A DNA stretch of 64,000 bases from Plantago ovata (taxonomy: Eukaryota; Streptophyta; Magnoliopsida; Lamiales; Plantaginaceae). Below, piece after piece: positions 1 through 11,958 of the stretch. The translations under genes were made by a program, and so were the position numbers. The notes under the pieces were generated by a model. It was not told the DNA's origin and did no database searches. It saw only the letters and a program-made list of their open reading frames with translations. The DNA is taken from positions 12,117,745-12,181,744 of the forward strand of contig CM051456.1 in assembly GCA_028274465.1 (NCBI GenBank), in the 5' to 3' direction. Numbering within the stretch: position 1 is the first letter of the stretch; every line of letters begins with the position of its first letter.

Positions 1-1440
1 TAGAATAAATCCAGCAAGTATCTTTCTATTCTATGGGGTACCTCATTGCTTGTTAAATGAAGTACTATAGTATGATTGATTATATTTAGAGCCAATATAG
101 GTAGGATTGCTCCAGACTTATAATCAATGCATGGTACTATTATTTTGCTCATCTTACTCTTTACGAAACAAGATGGATATTTCTTCAATGGTAGTTTGTG
201 TTGCATTCTTTTTGTAAATGTTAGTACTTCATCTTTGTAATTTGGACCAGATTTTTGCAATTTGCTAGAGCCTCCCTTTTAGTCATGGTTATTACATTCT
301 TGGCACTTTTATGTTAATTACAATTGTAACATATAAATAACATAATCATTTCAGAATGGATAGCATAGGTGCGGTGCGGGCTCTTTTTTTTCCAACAAAC
401 GATAGAAAGAATGAGAGATTAGAGAATACACTGGCCATAGGTTTCGTTTCCGCCCGCAGAGCTGTCATTGCTATTTTGTGGCGATCATATAGCTAGCTAC
501 TTCCTCATCTATCCAGTCTGCTTGGGGTCTGTTTCATAACAAGGAACACTCCAAGAGACCCTCATAGTGGAAATGGACAAGGAAAAGGATAGCTGTGTAA
601 CATTTTTTTTCCTTTTCAGCTTCACTGATGTTAGAAAGTACATGAAAAATGAAGATGGTGTTACTTGATTATATTATAGGAAGAAGCAACTGGAATTAAG
701 AAGACAATATGTTGCTCAACACCCTTTGGTCTGTTGTTTTGGTATACTTGAGATGCTTCAGTAGATAGATAGGAAGGGGGGGGGGGGGGGTGGAATCCTG
801 ATTGAGGAACAGTGAGTTAGTCTTTGAAAATGAATTGTGTTAAGAGATATTTTGTATTGTTTTATAGAAGTAGGTTTGTAAAAGAGGATGAAGTGACGTT
901 CATGGTAAATCCAAATTTGGAAAATAGAAGGCCTAGTTAGTTTGCTCCTAAATCAATGAACCCTTTTTACTATGCAAAAACCATAGTTTGATTTCTGTCT
1001 GCAAACCTGATGTTTTACACTCTTCAATTTCATGGATTCACACAGGAAGCAACTACCAGAAACTTCTCTGTACTGAAACACAACAAACATTCAATTATAA
1101 CATTCTCTTCCTTTTTCTTTCTTTATCTCTTTCATTCCCTTTTTTTTCACTGCCTGTTTCCAGCATATCCAGTTCATTGGTATCGTGGTTCTTGGTGGTC
1201 TATTTGGTTCTATAGATTACAATCGACTTAATATAGGGTCCTCCTTGAAGTAGAAAGTGACAAATGGGCCTGAGTTTGCTATCTGTAAAGAAATTATGGA
1301 ATTGCAACTGGGATTGTTTGAAAAATCACTTGATTTGAAGATGAGGCACATAATCATTTAATGAAATATGTGATATGGATAGTTTTATGAAAGATCCGTG
1401 TATTTTTGGGCACCCTAATATAATGGTTTCTTGAAATTTA
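1..1440. other. Gene-free left edge
   Basis: No convincing coding exon was found on either strand. The short open frames near 988-1231 are low-complexity, pyrimidine-rich translations with no family resemblance. The stretch could be UTR or intron of a gene lying to the left, but nothing shows this. It contains a 15-base G homopolymer at 776-790. Confidence 0.5.
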
Positions 1441-2605
1441 TCAGTTATTCCTAGGATGAGGTGATCAGTAGGAGCGGCCCCAGACTGTTAGAATGTCGTC
1501 TAGGCAATTCGAAAGAAGATAGCCAGGGTGTGCATATCATCTTGTTGGACTATAGGAGAGATGAAATGGAACACCATTTTGAGCATTGCTCCGCATGTCC
1601 TCTTTCAAGCAAAGACAGCGATAGAGTGATTATGTGGGAGTTTAAGTGCTATATTGAAGAAGCGGGGGAGGACTGAGGTCATTTTGTGTGAAGATGGATC
1701 TGGATTTGTATGGATTCATTTTCAGAAATAGGATGTTTTTACGATTCTTCAATTAGTGAGCTTGAGTTTGACTAGTCTTGTGAAGCAAACACGGTGAATA
1801 AGACAAATACCACTTCCATTGTCAGGAACATTTAGTTATTACTCACGCATTATGGTGAAATGACAGTAGGCGTGCATAGTGAAGGCATCTCTAAACTTTA
1901 AAGAAAACAGGTCAATGAATATATCTCTTTAACAGAATCAAACTAAAGCTTTTGTATTAACCAATGTGCTCCTCAAGTGCTTCTCTAAAATGACCGGAAG
2001 GAAACGTCATTCTGGAGTCCTCTTCAAATTCACCGGTAGCTATAAAGGCAGTTTACTTTGTCTTAGTTCACATAGAATGAATAGACGGTAGTAGTACACT
2101 ACCATTGGCTCTTGCAATTAAGTGGCTCAGTTTTATTGCTGTCAAACTTGTTTTCAGGGACTTGTCAGTACCCCTCCCAATCAGAGGAGACCGTCCTGAT
2201 TAGTGGTATACTGGTTTGTATGATTGATAGGTTGCAGTTTTGAGTATAATGGAACTGTTTGAACATGGAAACACGTGAATGGGCCATAGTCAGATACTAT
2301 ATTCTTTGTGTCCATGCCACTTTTCTTGATGAACGAAACTGATTGTAGAAAAAGAAAAGGAATAACTCAAATAAAATGTTTATCTCAAATTTGTGCTAAT
2401 AATAGTTGTTCATTGACAGTGTTAAACACTGGAACTGGCATTCAATTACTCCTGTTTCTCTAATTTGCAACATTTCTTACTTTCTTGCTCTGTCCATTGG
2501 TCCAATTGTTAATAAATTTTCATTATCCAACTACCGTAGATACAACAAATCTGCAAAGAATTTGTTGTCTGACTGTTGCCTATAACTGATGGATAGATTA
2601 AAGAG

Positions 2606-3912
2606 ATGAGCATTGGGAGAAGCTTAGGGAGCTTCACAAATGTATTGGCTGACGTAGCAAAGCAAGGAGTAACTGAGGCTAGGGCTAGGATTTTTGGTCA
2701 TTTGCTCAACCCGACAGGGAAAAGATCGCCCCATAAGATACTACGTAAGAAACTCATTGGTGATAAAGTTGCTGCCTGGTATCCATATGCTATCATGAAG
2801 GATGATCCACTCATCATGGCCCGTAAAGAACAAGAGTATGATGCTACATTCCCTCCCTTAATAAGTACTATCTCAAAGGTATTAATGATCATGTCTGTGT
2901 GAAGATAATCACGTTCTGTTTGTGTGTGTGTACAAGCTTGGGATATCATATATTATTGCACTCATATAGTCATATTAGCTTCAAATATATTGTTTATTTT
3001 AGATTCCTGTGTGAGTGCACATAAACATGATGCTACTAGGAATGCCCCTTATGGAAACAATGTTTGTATGTCCCGAGTCCACTTCATTTGGTACCAATTT
3101 CGTAGTGCTTCTTAGGTGCAGCTGCATGAAAAATATATATTGGAAGATAACAGAAATGACATTTTGTCTATGTTCCTCAATCCTCATTCATGAAACTTAT
3201 TTTACTCTTCAGATCACACACCGTTTATTTATGATTGGCTCAGATACCATTTATCGATCTCGGTTGTCATACTATTATTGATTTCTCAAAGTTTATCAAT
3301 AGAACCAATTTTAGATGAAGACTCATTCTAATGCCATAGTGACACTGTCATCTCTTATTGATGTGAGTGGGTTCTTTCAGCAACGCCACAGATTGCAAAA
3401 CTCCGCAAAAAAAGACACTTTTCATTGGAACTATTTTCTTTGAAGGAACTTTTTTTTTTTTCACTTTTATTTCTTTTTCTGCAACTGAGATATCGAATGG
3501 TTGGTGGAGAACTTAATCTCAGTATGCTATCAATAAACTTGATGATATGTTATAGGCAAACTTAAACCATCCAACTTGATGATGTGCTAGTGACAAACTT
3601 GATGAACCATCCAACTGTTTAGGGGCTCATTGCTGCCTGTCTTTTTTCACTCACCTAAGCTAAGCTCTATGAGATGAAATAGAAACACGTCTTCATTTTT
3701 ATTTCATACACCGGGTGGTAGCAATTTTTTTCCTGCATGCATGTTAGTACTATAGCAGCATGCCATTTTATATGCGGATCTGAGATTCTTGTCATATTGT
3801 TAACTAAATCTGTTGTGGCAGGCGTCTAAGCAAACTTGAAATGCTGAAACGTCGTGGAAAGGGACCACCAAAGAAAGGACAAGGGAAGCGCGCCAAAAAG
3901 AGTAGCAAATAA
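2606..3912 (+). CDS. MRPS33: Mitochondrial small-subunit ribosomal protein mS33
   Basis: This encodes a structural protein of the mitochondrial ribosome small subunit, made in the cytosol and imported. Two exons give 106 residues: 2606-2835 and 3822-3912, with a 986-bp GT-AG intron in phase 2. The exon 1 donor is the GT inside a GAG codon (GA|GTATGA). Joining there restores a glutamate followed by RLSKLEMLKRRGKG, as expected for plant mS33. The exon 1 frame stays open past the donor to 2902, so a naive gene call would give a wrong C-terminus. Family hallmarks are TEARARIFGHLLNPTG and SPHKILRKKLIGDKV in the middle, and a very basic lysine-rich tail. Length fits the roughly 100-residue plant family. 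The start is the only ATG that opens this frame. A broken copy lies at 7264. Confidence 0.9.
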
Positions 3913-4164
3913 CCGCATTCATCAACTTGTAGCAGATACTACACTCTGAAGGACTACAACTATGCTTTCCTTGATGCAATTGTTCCTTGGGATATTTGGT
4001 TAAAACATTATCTTCAGAAATAGTTGCTGACTTACCAATAGGTAGTTTGATGTTCCTTTATGTAATTTTGTAAGGTTCGTGGTGCTTGTGCAGACTTGAA
4101 TAAGTAGCATAGTCGGTAATTGAATGCTTGAAACACTTATCTTCGACTTCTGCATATGTAAATA

Positions 4165-4418
4165 CTCCATCCGTCCTCCAAAAGCAGTTGCATCATATCA
4201 TTTGATTTTGATCGCAGGAGAAAAGTTAAATATTTAGTTATATTAATAGTAGTGTTTGATTTTAATTTATTGGGAATTTAATTTGTGGCTATTAAAATGT
4301 GTTGATGTAATATAAAATTATTATAGCCTTTCCAAATATGACAAAGAAATGAAATGGTGCAACTTTAACGGGACGTCCAAAATTGCAAAATGGTACAACT
4401 GTTTTTAAATGGAGGGAG
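4165..4418. mobile_element. Stowaway-like MITE, family A copy 1
   Basis: Terminal inverted repeats of the CTCCATCCGTCC type end in GGAGGGAG and are flanked by TA/TG. The interior (AGCAGTTGCA near one end, TGGTACAACTG near the other) matches the elements at 11709 and 26265. It lies between mS33 and the DEFL gene. It is a non-autonomous DNA transposon with no coding capacity. Confidence 0.8.
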
Positions 4419-5305
4419 TGAGTTTATAGGGCTAATTTCACAAATGACACTCATTTACTCGAATTCTGACATTTAATATACTTAATTACTTTCCCTTTTT
4501 TTTTTAATCATTCGGAGGGTTTGAATCGCAGTTAGAAGGACGTTTGCAATTGTATATACTTGGGGGTTATGAAGAATTCAGCGTGTGCATATGAAGAAAC
4601 GAGCGTGTGTGCTAATACGGGTCAAATATGAGTATTTTTAATCTAACATGAAGGAAAAGTCTTGACGGCTCTTTTCAGTTTTCACTATCTCATGTTAGAT
4701 TCATTTTGAAAACAAACAATTAAAATATCCTCAATTGAAAATTTGAAATTTATATATTATAAATAATTTCGAAAACTAGAGATTATTGTGACTCCTTTGA
4801 AAAATGCTCTATGCACATAAAAATATTATTTTAAACGTGGCATTTTGTTTCATCTCTCTTGACATTTGATTTCTACTTTTCGAAAAGTGTATAATTCATG
4901 TTGAAACATTTTCTTTATATATTTAATATTAAATTAATATTTTTTCTTTCTGGTCGTAAAGTTAAAAGAAAGAAGACAATAAAGCTAGTAATTATGAAAT
5001 GATATTTCTTCTATATGATGCACGATTAATTAACCATTTACTCTATGTTCCACATCTGCTCAGATTTTTTCCTAATTAAAGATAATCACAATCACAATAT
5101 CCTATTCATGGAATATTAGCCATAATCTTGTGTATTACTTTTGTATTACTCTCTTAATACTTTTTCTGAAAATATTAGAGAGTAAATGTACAATTTAAAG
5201 CACAGTTATATTAATCCAATTGTTTATGTGACTATATAAATCACTCTAGTGTTTTCATTTTTCCAAGAAAATTTCAGAGCTTTTCTAAAGAACCTACTAC
5301 TGCTC

Positions 5306-5313
5306 TATATATA
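5306..5313 (+). promoter_or_regulatory. TATA box of DEFL gene 1
   Basis: TATATATA lies about 30 bases before the conserved leader ACAACAAGTTCGATTAA, which precedes the ATG in both DEFL copies. Spacing suits a short-leader plant promoter. Confidence 0.6.
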
Positions 5314-5340
5314 CAACAAATACAACAAGTTCGATTAACC

Positions 5341-5713
5341 ATGGATTTTGGAGTTGTATTCAAAGGAATTTTGTGCCTCATGTTCATCATGATTTCAGGT
5401 GAATCCTAGTGTATTTCAGTTTTACAAAACCATTTTAAATTGTTTTGTATTTCAACAAATTGTCATTTTATTTTCGAAACATTACCAAGTGTATCAGAAA
5501 ATTTTGAAATGTAATTGTATCATTTTGAATTGAAATGCAGGACAAGTGATTGAATTGAGTGCACAGCCTGATGTAGTTTGCATTGGGGACTGCTCTGCTT
5601 TTCCAAACTGTCGCCAAGCTTGCATCGACAAAGGCCACCCTCGTGGTGGATCTTGTTTGGCGACCTCACTTCCACCTAAAGACTCTGCTTGTTGTTGTGT
5701 CAGAGTGAATTAA
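5341..5713 (+). CDS. Defensin-like cysteine-rich secreted peptide 1
   Basis: A small secreted peptide of the plant defensin-like (DEFL) type, 76 residues from two exons: 5341-5398 and 5541-5713, with a 142-bp GT-AG phase-1 intron. Exon 1 encodes almost only the hydrophobic signal peptide (ILCLMFIMIS), the classic DEFL layout. The mature part has eight cysteines: VVC, GDC, PNC, QAC, GSC and a terminal CCC triplet, with C-x3-C between the third and fourth. A glycine-rich GG precedes the fifth. The CCC end differs from the C-x-C of canonical gamma-thionins. The predicted mature peptide is near neutral in charge. Known DEFLs act in antimicrobial defence or reproductive signalling. Which applies here cannot be read from sequence. 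A diverged tandem paralogue lies at 13640. Confidence 0.85.
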
Positions 5714-6005
5714 ATTCATGTAATCATCTATTCAAATATAAATTTATATTCGTGAAAATGATTATGTATACTTTTATATTTTTTCAATAATTCAAAGCGT
5801 CTCTATATCTATCAGACAATTACAATGGCTTCGGTGCATTTTTCATTCAAAATAGTATTTTTGCATGTGGATTACCATGGGCCATGGCTTCGGTGTGGTA
5901 TATTTTGTTGGAGAATTAATATACTCCCACCGTCCCACTAAGAATGTGGCGTAAGTGGTTTTGCACAGATCTTAAGAAATTAAATAGAATACAGGTACAA
6001 TATAT
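5714..6005. other. DEFL1 3' flank and duplication junction
   Basis: 3' flank of the first DEFL gene. It includes TTACAATGGCTTCGGTGCAT-type sequence that recurs at 14148-14290 and again, partially, at about 15900-15990. The right-hand end is where the second copy of the duplication begins. No gene is seen. Confidence 0.5.
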
Positions 6006-7263
6006 AGTACAAGCGGGGGACCCCAGATTGTTAGAATGTCGTCTAGGCAATTCGAAAGAAGATAGCCAGGGCGCGTGCATATCATCTTGTTGAACTATAG
6101 GAAAGATGGAATGGAACACCATTTTGGACATTGCTCGATCCGCATGTGCTCTTTCAAGCTAGGACAGCGACAGAGTGATTATGTCGTAGTTTAAGTGCAT
6201 ATATTGATGAAGCTGAGGAGGAATGAGACCATTTTGTGTGAAGATGGATCTGTATTTCCAGAGAGCATTGAGATGCTGAAGAACTGAAGCTTGTATGGAT
6301 TCATTTTCAGAAATAGGATATTTTTCAATTCTTCAATTAGTGGGCTTGAATTTGATTAGTCTTGTGAAGCAAACGCGGTGGATGAGACAAAAAAAACACT
6401 TCTGTTGTCAGGAACATTTAGTTATTACTCACGCATTATGGTGAAATGATCACTGTAGACATGCATAGGCAAGATACCTCTAAACTTTAAACAAAACAGC
6501 TCACTGAATCCTTATGTATCGTTAACATAATCAACCTAAAGCTTTTGTACGTATCAACCAATGTGCTTCTCTAAAATGACCGAAAGGAAACTTCATTCTG
6601 GAATCCTCTTCAATTAAGTTCACCATGTGCGTAGCCATAAAGTTAGTTCACATAGATGATGGCTTATACGAATGAATAGACACTAGTACACTACCATTGG
6701 CTCTTGTAATTAAGCGGCCAGGTGTTATTGCGGTACGTCAAACTTGTTTTCAGGGGCTTGTCACACTCGATCAGTAGTACCCCTCCCAATCAGAGGAGAC
6801 CTTCTGACTTGTCTGCTTTTCATCTCTCTTTGTACCTCATATATTATGCATTAAATGGATCACTCATAAACTGATTAGTGGTATGTATGATTGATAGGTT
6901 GCAACTGAGAGTATAATGAACTGTTTGAACATGGATTGTGTGAATGAGCCATATATAGTCATATATGTTCTTCGTGTCACTTTTTGTGAAGAACTGAACT
7001 GATTGTAGAAAAAGATTTAGGAAATAACTCAAATAATTAAAATGTTTTTTTCAAATTAGTGCTAATAATAATTGTCCATTGACAGTGTGGAACTGGCATT
7101 TAAGTAATCATGTGTTCTCTAATTTGCTACTCCATTTCTTACTTTCTAGCTCTGCAGGCCAATTGTTAATAAAAATTTCATTATCCAACAACGATAGATA
7201 CGACAAATCTGCAAAGAATTTGTTGTCTGACTGTTGCCTATGACTGATGGATAGATTAAAGAG

Positions 7264-7496
7264 ATGAGCATTGGCAGAAGCTTAGGAAGCTTCACAAATG
7301 TATTGGCTGACGTAGCATGCAAAGCAAGGAGTAACTTAGGCTAGGGCTAGGATTTTTGGTCATGTGCTTAACCCAAAAGGGCAGAGATCGTCCCATAAGA
7401 TACTGCGTAAGAAACTCATTGGCGATGAAGTTGCTGCTGCCTGGTATATGATATCATGAAGGATGATCGACTCATACTGGCCCGTAAAGAACAAGA
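7264..7496 (+). pseudogene. mS33 pseudogene (exon 1 only)
   Basis: Closely matches mS33 exon 1 at 2606-2835, starting from the same ATG context. It has a 4-base insertion (ATGC after GTAGC) that shifts the frame, a GAG-to-TAG change (ACTTAGGCT) in the frame that would otherwise resume, a GCT codon duplication near the GDEV region, and a multi-base deletion in the WYPYA region. No counterpart of exon 2 was found downstream. The intron match jumps from the equivalent of 3400 to the DEFL promoter. It cannot make mS33. Confidence 0.9.
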
Positions 7497-7614
7497 GTAT
7501 GCATGATAAAATTCCCCCATTTAATAAGTACTAGATCATAAGGTATTAATGATCATGTCATCGTGAAGATAATTACGTTGTGTTAATTTGTGTACAATCT
7601 TGGGTTATTATATA

Positions 7615-8535
7615 CTAGGAACGCATCACACGCGTAGCGTGTGAAACGTAATCTTGTAAAACATTATTGTTTTATTAAATAATATATTGAAATAAATGGT
7701 GAATATATAATTTTCACATAATGACTTCAAACATAATAAAAAAAATAACTAATTGAGTAATTAAACTTCATATAAATGGTGTGCTATAAATGTATATAGT
7801 TTTTTTAGTTATGCAATTAATAGTTTTGAATTGAACTATATTAGACATACAAAAAGTATTCTTCCGATGAGTTAAGAACCATCAGATACATCTCTAAACT
7901 TTAGAAACATTCAACTTCAAAATCTGCAATGCATCTTTTTCGCAAGTTAATTGTTATTTTTCATCAATTGAATATATTGTCAAGTGATTCATATAAACAT
8001 TCTAGTTTCATAATATGATATTTTTAGTTATTTTTATCGTATGATTTAAGAATAATTTAAGGTCAAAATGATCATCGAAAAAGTCAACAAAATCAAGTGT
8101 TACATTTATTATTGGACGGAGGAAGTATGTCTTTTTTTTATAAGAACATATCATGGTTATATTTTAAAATTAAGTATAATACGTTATACAACTTTATGTT
8201 AAAAAATAAAAATTTAAGAAGAGAATAAATAAAAAAGAAAAAAATTACGTCAATAAGATTCGAACTCAACACCTTCAACTAAAATAATGATACAAATAAT
8301 AGAGAAAAATCACGCCAACAAGATTCGAACCAAACACCTTCAATAAAAAAAATAATAAAAATAATGGAGAAAAATCACGCCAACAGGATTCGAACCCTAC
8401 ATCTTTTAATTAACTAATGACACATCTACGCACCAGATTAAAATTGGATAAGCAAGATCAACGGATTAAAATTGATTGGTAGGTCAATCAATTGATTAAA
8501 TCAACAGGCTTATTATATTACTTTAATTATTGCAC
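7615..8535 (-). mobile_element. Helitron-like element (minus strand)
   Basis: Read on the minus strand, the element ends at 7615-7618 in CTAG followed by T. A perfect 7-bp-stem hairpin (CACACGC, 3-base loop, GCGTGTG; 7627-7643) lies 8 bases before it, the standard Helitron 3' end. It sits inside the mS33 pseudogene region, where copy 1 has uninterrupted sequence. The right edge near 8535 is inferred from resumption of homology (ATTGCACTCATA). A canonical 5' TC was not found. A related relic in opposite orientation lies at 14540-14790. No Rep/helicase gene is present, so it is non-autonomous. Confidence 0.6.
8250..8405. repeat. Three ~70-bp tandem units inside the Helitron-like element
   Basis: Three imperfect units, each with GATTCGAAC, a CACCTTCAA/CATCTTTTAA segment, an AAT-rich run and AAAAATCACGCCAACA. 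The GATTCGAAC core resembles the RNA polymerase III B box in reverse. The same units appear inverted at 14660-14790. Confidence 0.6.
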
Positions 8536-8684
8536 TCATATTAGCTTCACATATAGTATTGTTTATTTTAGATTGCTGTACATATAGTATTGTTTATTTT
8601 AGATTGCTGTGTTAGTTATAAACATGTGCCACAGGAGCCCCTTATGGAAACAATGTTTGTATATGTCCCGAGTCCACTTCATTA

Positions 8685-9291
8685 GGCTGCTCACTGTGGG
8701 TGTTCACAGAGTCGTTCACAGAGCAGTTCACAGCCTCATGAACAACTTTTTATCTGTTGTGGTGGTTCACAATCAATTTCACCAAACAGTTCACCCCAGT
8801 TCACTAGCAAAGTTGTTCACGCAGTGGCGTGCTGTTCACAACAAAAAAGAAAGGAGCTTTTAATCAGGCGGTGACACTTGTCACCGCCTGATTCATTCTT
8901 TTTTTTTTTTTTTGTCTTTCATTTTGTATAAAAAACATCAACAAAATAAATTCGAAAAAATCTGAAAAAATTACCAACACTCTTATTTTTGTTTTCTCTA
9001 CATATAGACACCAATTTTGTATATGTTTTGATTATTTTTTTTTATAGTAAAAATCAAAAAATATTTGTTATTTTAAATTAAATTTAATATGAAATTAAAA
9101 ATATTAATTACCATAAAAAATAACCTAAAAATAAAATACAAAATTAAAAAAAAAAAAGAAAAAAGAGTGGTGAACTGCATGAACCAGTTCACCATAGCAG
9201 GCTAGTGAACTGAAATGTTGTTCACACAGTTCACTACACCCAAAAAACTGTGGTGAACTGCGTGAACTGCAGTTCACCATAGTGAGCAGCC
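8685..9291. mobile_element. PIF/Harbinger-like MITE with TTA target site
   Basis: 607 bp with terminal inverted repeats GGCTGCTCACTGTGG and CCATAGTGAGCAGCC, flanked on both sides by TTA (8682-8684 and 9292-9294). Copy 1 of the duplication lacks it, having CACTTCATTTGG at this point, so it inserted after the duplication. Subterminal regions hold many copies of TTCACA/GTTCAC and the reverse GTGAAC. No coding capacity. Confidence 0.8.
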
Positions 9292-9715
9292 TTAGTGGTA
9301 TTCTACCACCCAAGATCAAATTACATCACTCTGAACCAATTTCGTACTGCTTCTTTTCTTGGGCCTTCTCAAAAAGGATAAGGTTAAAATCAACCGTTAG
9401 CATTCCACCAACTTAATCTCCACCTTCCGGCTCCAACATACTCCAACAGTTGATCCCCATTGATCTCCTCTTTTTCATTTATATTTTATTATTTTATTTC
9501 ATCCCTTTTTACTCATTTTTAAAAAATTCATTTATTCATTTCAATTTAAAACATAATATAAATTATAAAATACTTTGGAATGCAATAAATAGAATAATAA
9601 ATTTTTTGTAATAAAAAATATGTAATGTAATGATATATTTTATAAATTATATTATATATATTTTTTTTTATGCACTAATTATAAAAATAAATTAATAAAA
9701 AAAGAAGAGAAATAC

Positions 9716-9870
9716 ATGTAAAATGGACAAGTAATATATGGATTAATATGTAAATGGACAAAGTAATATATGGATTAATATGTAAAATAGACTAGTAGTA
9801 GTATATATGTAAAAAATAGACTAGTAGTAGTATATGTGTAAAATAGACTAGGAGGAGTAATATAATATAC
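9716..9870. repeat. AT-rich tandem repeat
   Basis: Five or so imperfect units of roughly 30-35 bp. The first two are built on TAAATGGACAAGTAATATATG and the later ones on AAAATAGACTAGTAGTAGTA. Confidence 0.6.
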
Positions 9871-9932
9871 TACTAGAGAAACAAAGAAAAGAAAGGGAAT
9901 ACAAAATAAACAAACTGGTAGTATAGTATTTA

Positions 9933-10186
9933 CTCCATTCATAACTTTTTAGGTTTCTATTTTGAACGTTCTCTTACAAACTTTCTAACTTAAATATGGA
10001 AAGTTTTTCAACGCACTTACCAATTTTTTTATTATTTCTCTCTCCTCTTTATAACCACTTTTTCGATCTTTATCATACTTTATCATCCTTTCACAATTAA
10101 ATACTCATACAAATCAATTATTAAATATTATTCTTTAAAATTGATAATTTTTACCACTTAGGAAGTAACTAAAGAAATTGAGGAAG
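9933..10186. mobile_element. Stowaway-like MITE, family F copy 1
   Basis: Flanked by TA. Ends are CTCCATTCATAAC and GAAATTGAGGAAG. The interior matches the element at 30912-31168 in reverse orientation (shared CCACTTAGGAAG and ACTCATACAAATCAATTATT). Confidence 0.65.
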
Positions 10187-10573
10187 TAGTAGTATTGTAG
10201 TAGTATAAACGAAGATAAGACAAAAAAGTGAGAAAAAATAATAAAAAATTGAGCTCAAGCTCAACTATTGAGCAAGATGCGACTCCGCTGGAGTCGCAAT
10301 CCGTGTTGCGACACTGATGGAGCCAGCCTTAGGTGCAGCTGCCTGATAAATATATATATTGAAGGATATATAATAGAAATGACATCTTGTCTATGTTCTT
10401 CAGTCCAAAACTAAAAATAAAATTTTCGTTCCGTGCTAATTTATATAATTTTATAAATATAAATAATAATGTATAAAATGTTGAAATATAACTGAGAGAA
10501 AATAAGGAGAAAGGAGATTTCTTATTCAACAACTTAGAGTACGTACAATGGGATATTTATACAAACATATTGG

Positions 10574-10578
<5 letters not shown>

Positions 10579-10607
<29 letters not shown>
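10579..10607. repeat. (TG)n microsatellite
   Basis: About 14 uninterrupted TG dinucleotides following ATA. Confidence 0.95.
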
Positions 10608-11708
10608 CACAAACTAAAGAGATAGGTCTTTGACTAAACTATTGTTACATTCTCTATAATTATCCATAACACTCCCTTAAATGAAACATGAGTTGAAGAT
10701 TTCAGATACGATGTTGGAATACTGTCTCATTAAAAACCTTGCTAAGAAAAAATCCAGTGGGATAAAACTTAGTCAAGGGAAAAAGAGTGCAATGCGTATC
10801 AGTCTCCCCTAATTAAAACATCACTCCAAACAAACTGCTAAATTGATCATGTTGCAATTACTCGGTGAATAAATATGCAATATCTTCAATTGGGGGAATA
10901 TGTTGTGCTCGGATGAACCCTTCTTGTAGACCATGGTAGGAAAGAACATAGGTCATATATGCTTCGACTTCATGTGGAAGCCTCTCGAACACTTGAAGAT
11001 TCAGATTTCTTCAAATTCTATATGTTATGTCATTGACATTTCAAAGAATGATCTTATCATAAAATGAGTTCAATACTTATTATATCTTCATCGCATATAT
11101 ATATGGTTGTAAAATAACCAATAAAGTCTATAACCTTATTTTAGCCGATGTATCATCATATCATGGAGATTGGGAGATAGTTACATGTTCGCTTATAATG
11201 CTAACTCGTCAAAAACCTTGCCAGAAAAAATCCAATGCGATAAAAACCTAGACTAAGGAAAAAAGTGTGTAGCAACTTTTATGATTCGCACAAACTCTCA
11301 CTGTTGCTTATTATCTCCCGTTGTTTGCAAGATAAAATTCTTTTGGGTTTTTCAAAAACCTCAAAAATCATATCTCATAAGTCTCTTGTTTCACTTGTAG
11401 TGAATACATACATTATACTTATCATATGTGAAGTCATGCATGAATAGATAAGTATTGACGTTCAACAATATATCAAAATCTAGTTCTTCACGAACTTTTC
11501 TCATTTATTGATTCATGTTTGTCAACATTATGTCTCTTGTCCATGATGGACTGATTAATGATATAGCGTATTCTACTCATCTCTTAAACTTTCTCAAAAC
11601 ATAGAAATTTCATTGTCAATTTAGGACAATTCATGTGCACCACATATAACCTTCAGGGTTATATTCAAGTTGTAATCTTTGAGCAAATCATATGATAATA
11701 TGTATGTA

Positions 11709-11958
11709 CTCACTCCGTTCTAGAGCAGTTGCACCATTTTCTTTTTGGTACACAAAATAAGGAGAAGAGTTAAATATTGAGTTATATTGATAGTGGAGGT
11801 TGATTTTACTTTACTGGGGATTTGTGGCCACTCTAATGTGTTGATGGAATATAAAATTATTATTAACATGTTCAAATATGACAAAGAAATGAAATGGTGA
11901 AACTCTAACGGAACGCCTAAAATGGCAAAATGGTGCAACTGTTTTGGGACGGAGGGAA
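11709..11958. mobile_element. Stowaway-like MITE, family A copy 2
   Basis: TA-flanked. Ends are CTCACTCCGTTCTAGAGCAG and GGGACGGAGGGAA. The interior is shared with the elements at 4165 and 26265. About 250 bp, non-coding. Confidence 0.85.

Larger units (their letters stand above)
1468..5905 (+). repeat. Segmental duplication, copy 1 (mS33 + DEFL)
   Basis: The block from about 1468 to 5905 recurs in the same orientation at about 6006-14300. Matching landmarks are the mS33 5' region (1468-2605 versus 6006-7263), mS33 exon 1, intron pieces (2950-3175 versus 8525-8680 and 10331-10405; 3333-3400 versus 13030-13110), the DEFL promoter (from about 4780 versus 13130), the DEFL gene, and its 3' flank (5714-5905 versus 14032-14290). 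Copy 1 keeps intact genes and is compact. A Stowaway-like MITE at 4165-4418 lies between its two genes. Edges are approximate. Confidence 0.85.
9353..10326. mobile_element. Unclassified insertion relative to copy 1
   Basis: Copy 1 reads CGTAGTGCTTCTTAGGTGCAG continuously at 3102-3122. In copy 2 that joint is opened after CTGCTTCTT and closed again before TTAGGTGCAGC, leaving about 970 extra bases. They contain a tandem repeat (9716-9870) and a MITE (9933-10186). Terminal repeats were not convincing, so the class is unknown. Confidence 0.5.

Noticed and set aside
1461..1676. 71-codon frame at the start of the duplication
   Set aside because: The duplicate at 6006-6235 has indels that break the frame, and the composition does not suggest protein. 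Probably mS33 upstream or leader sequence.
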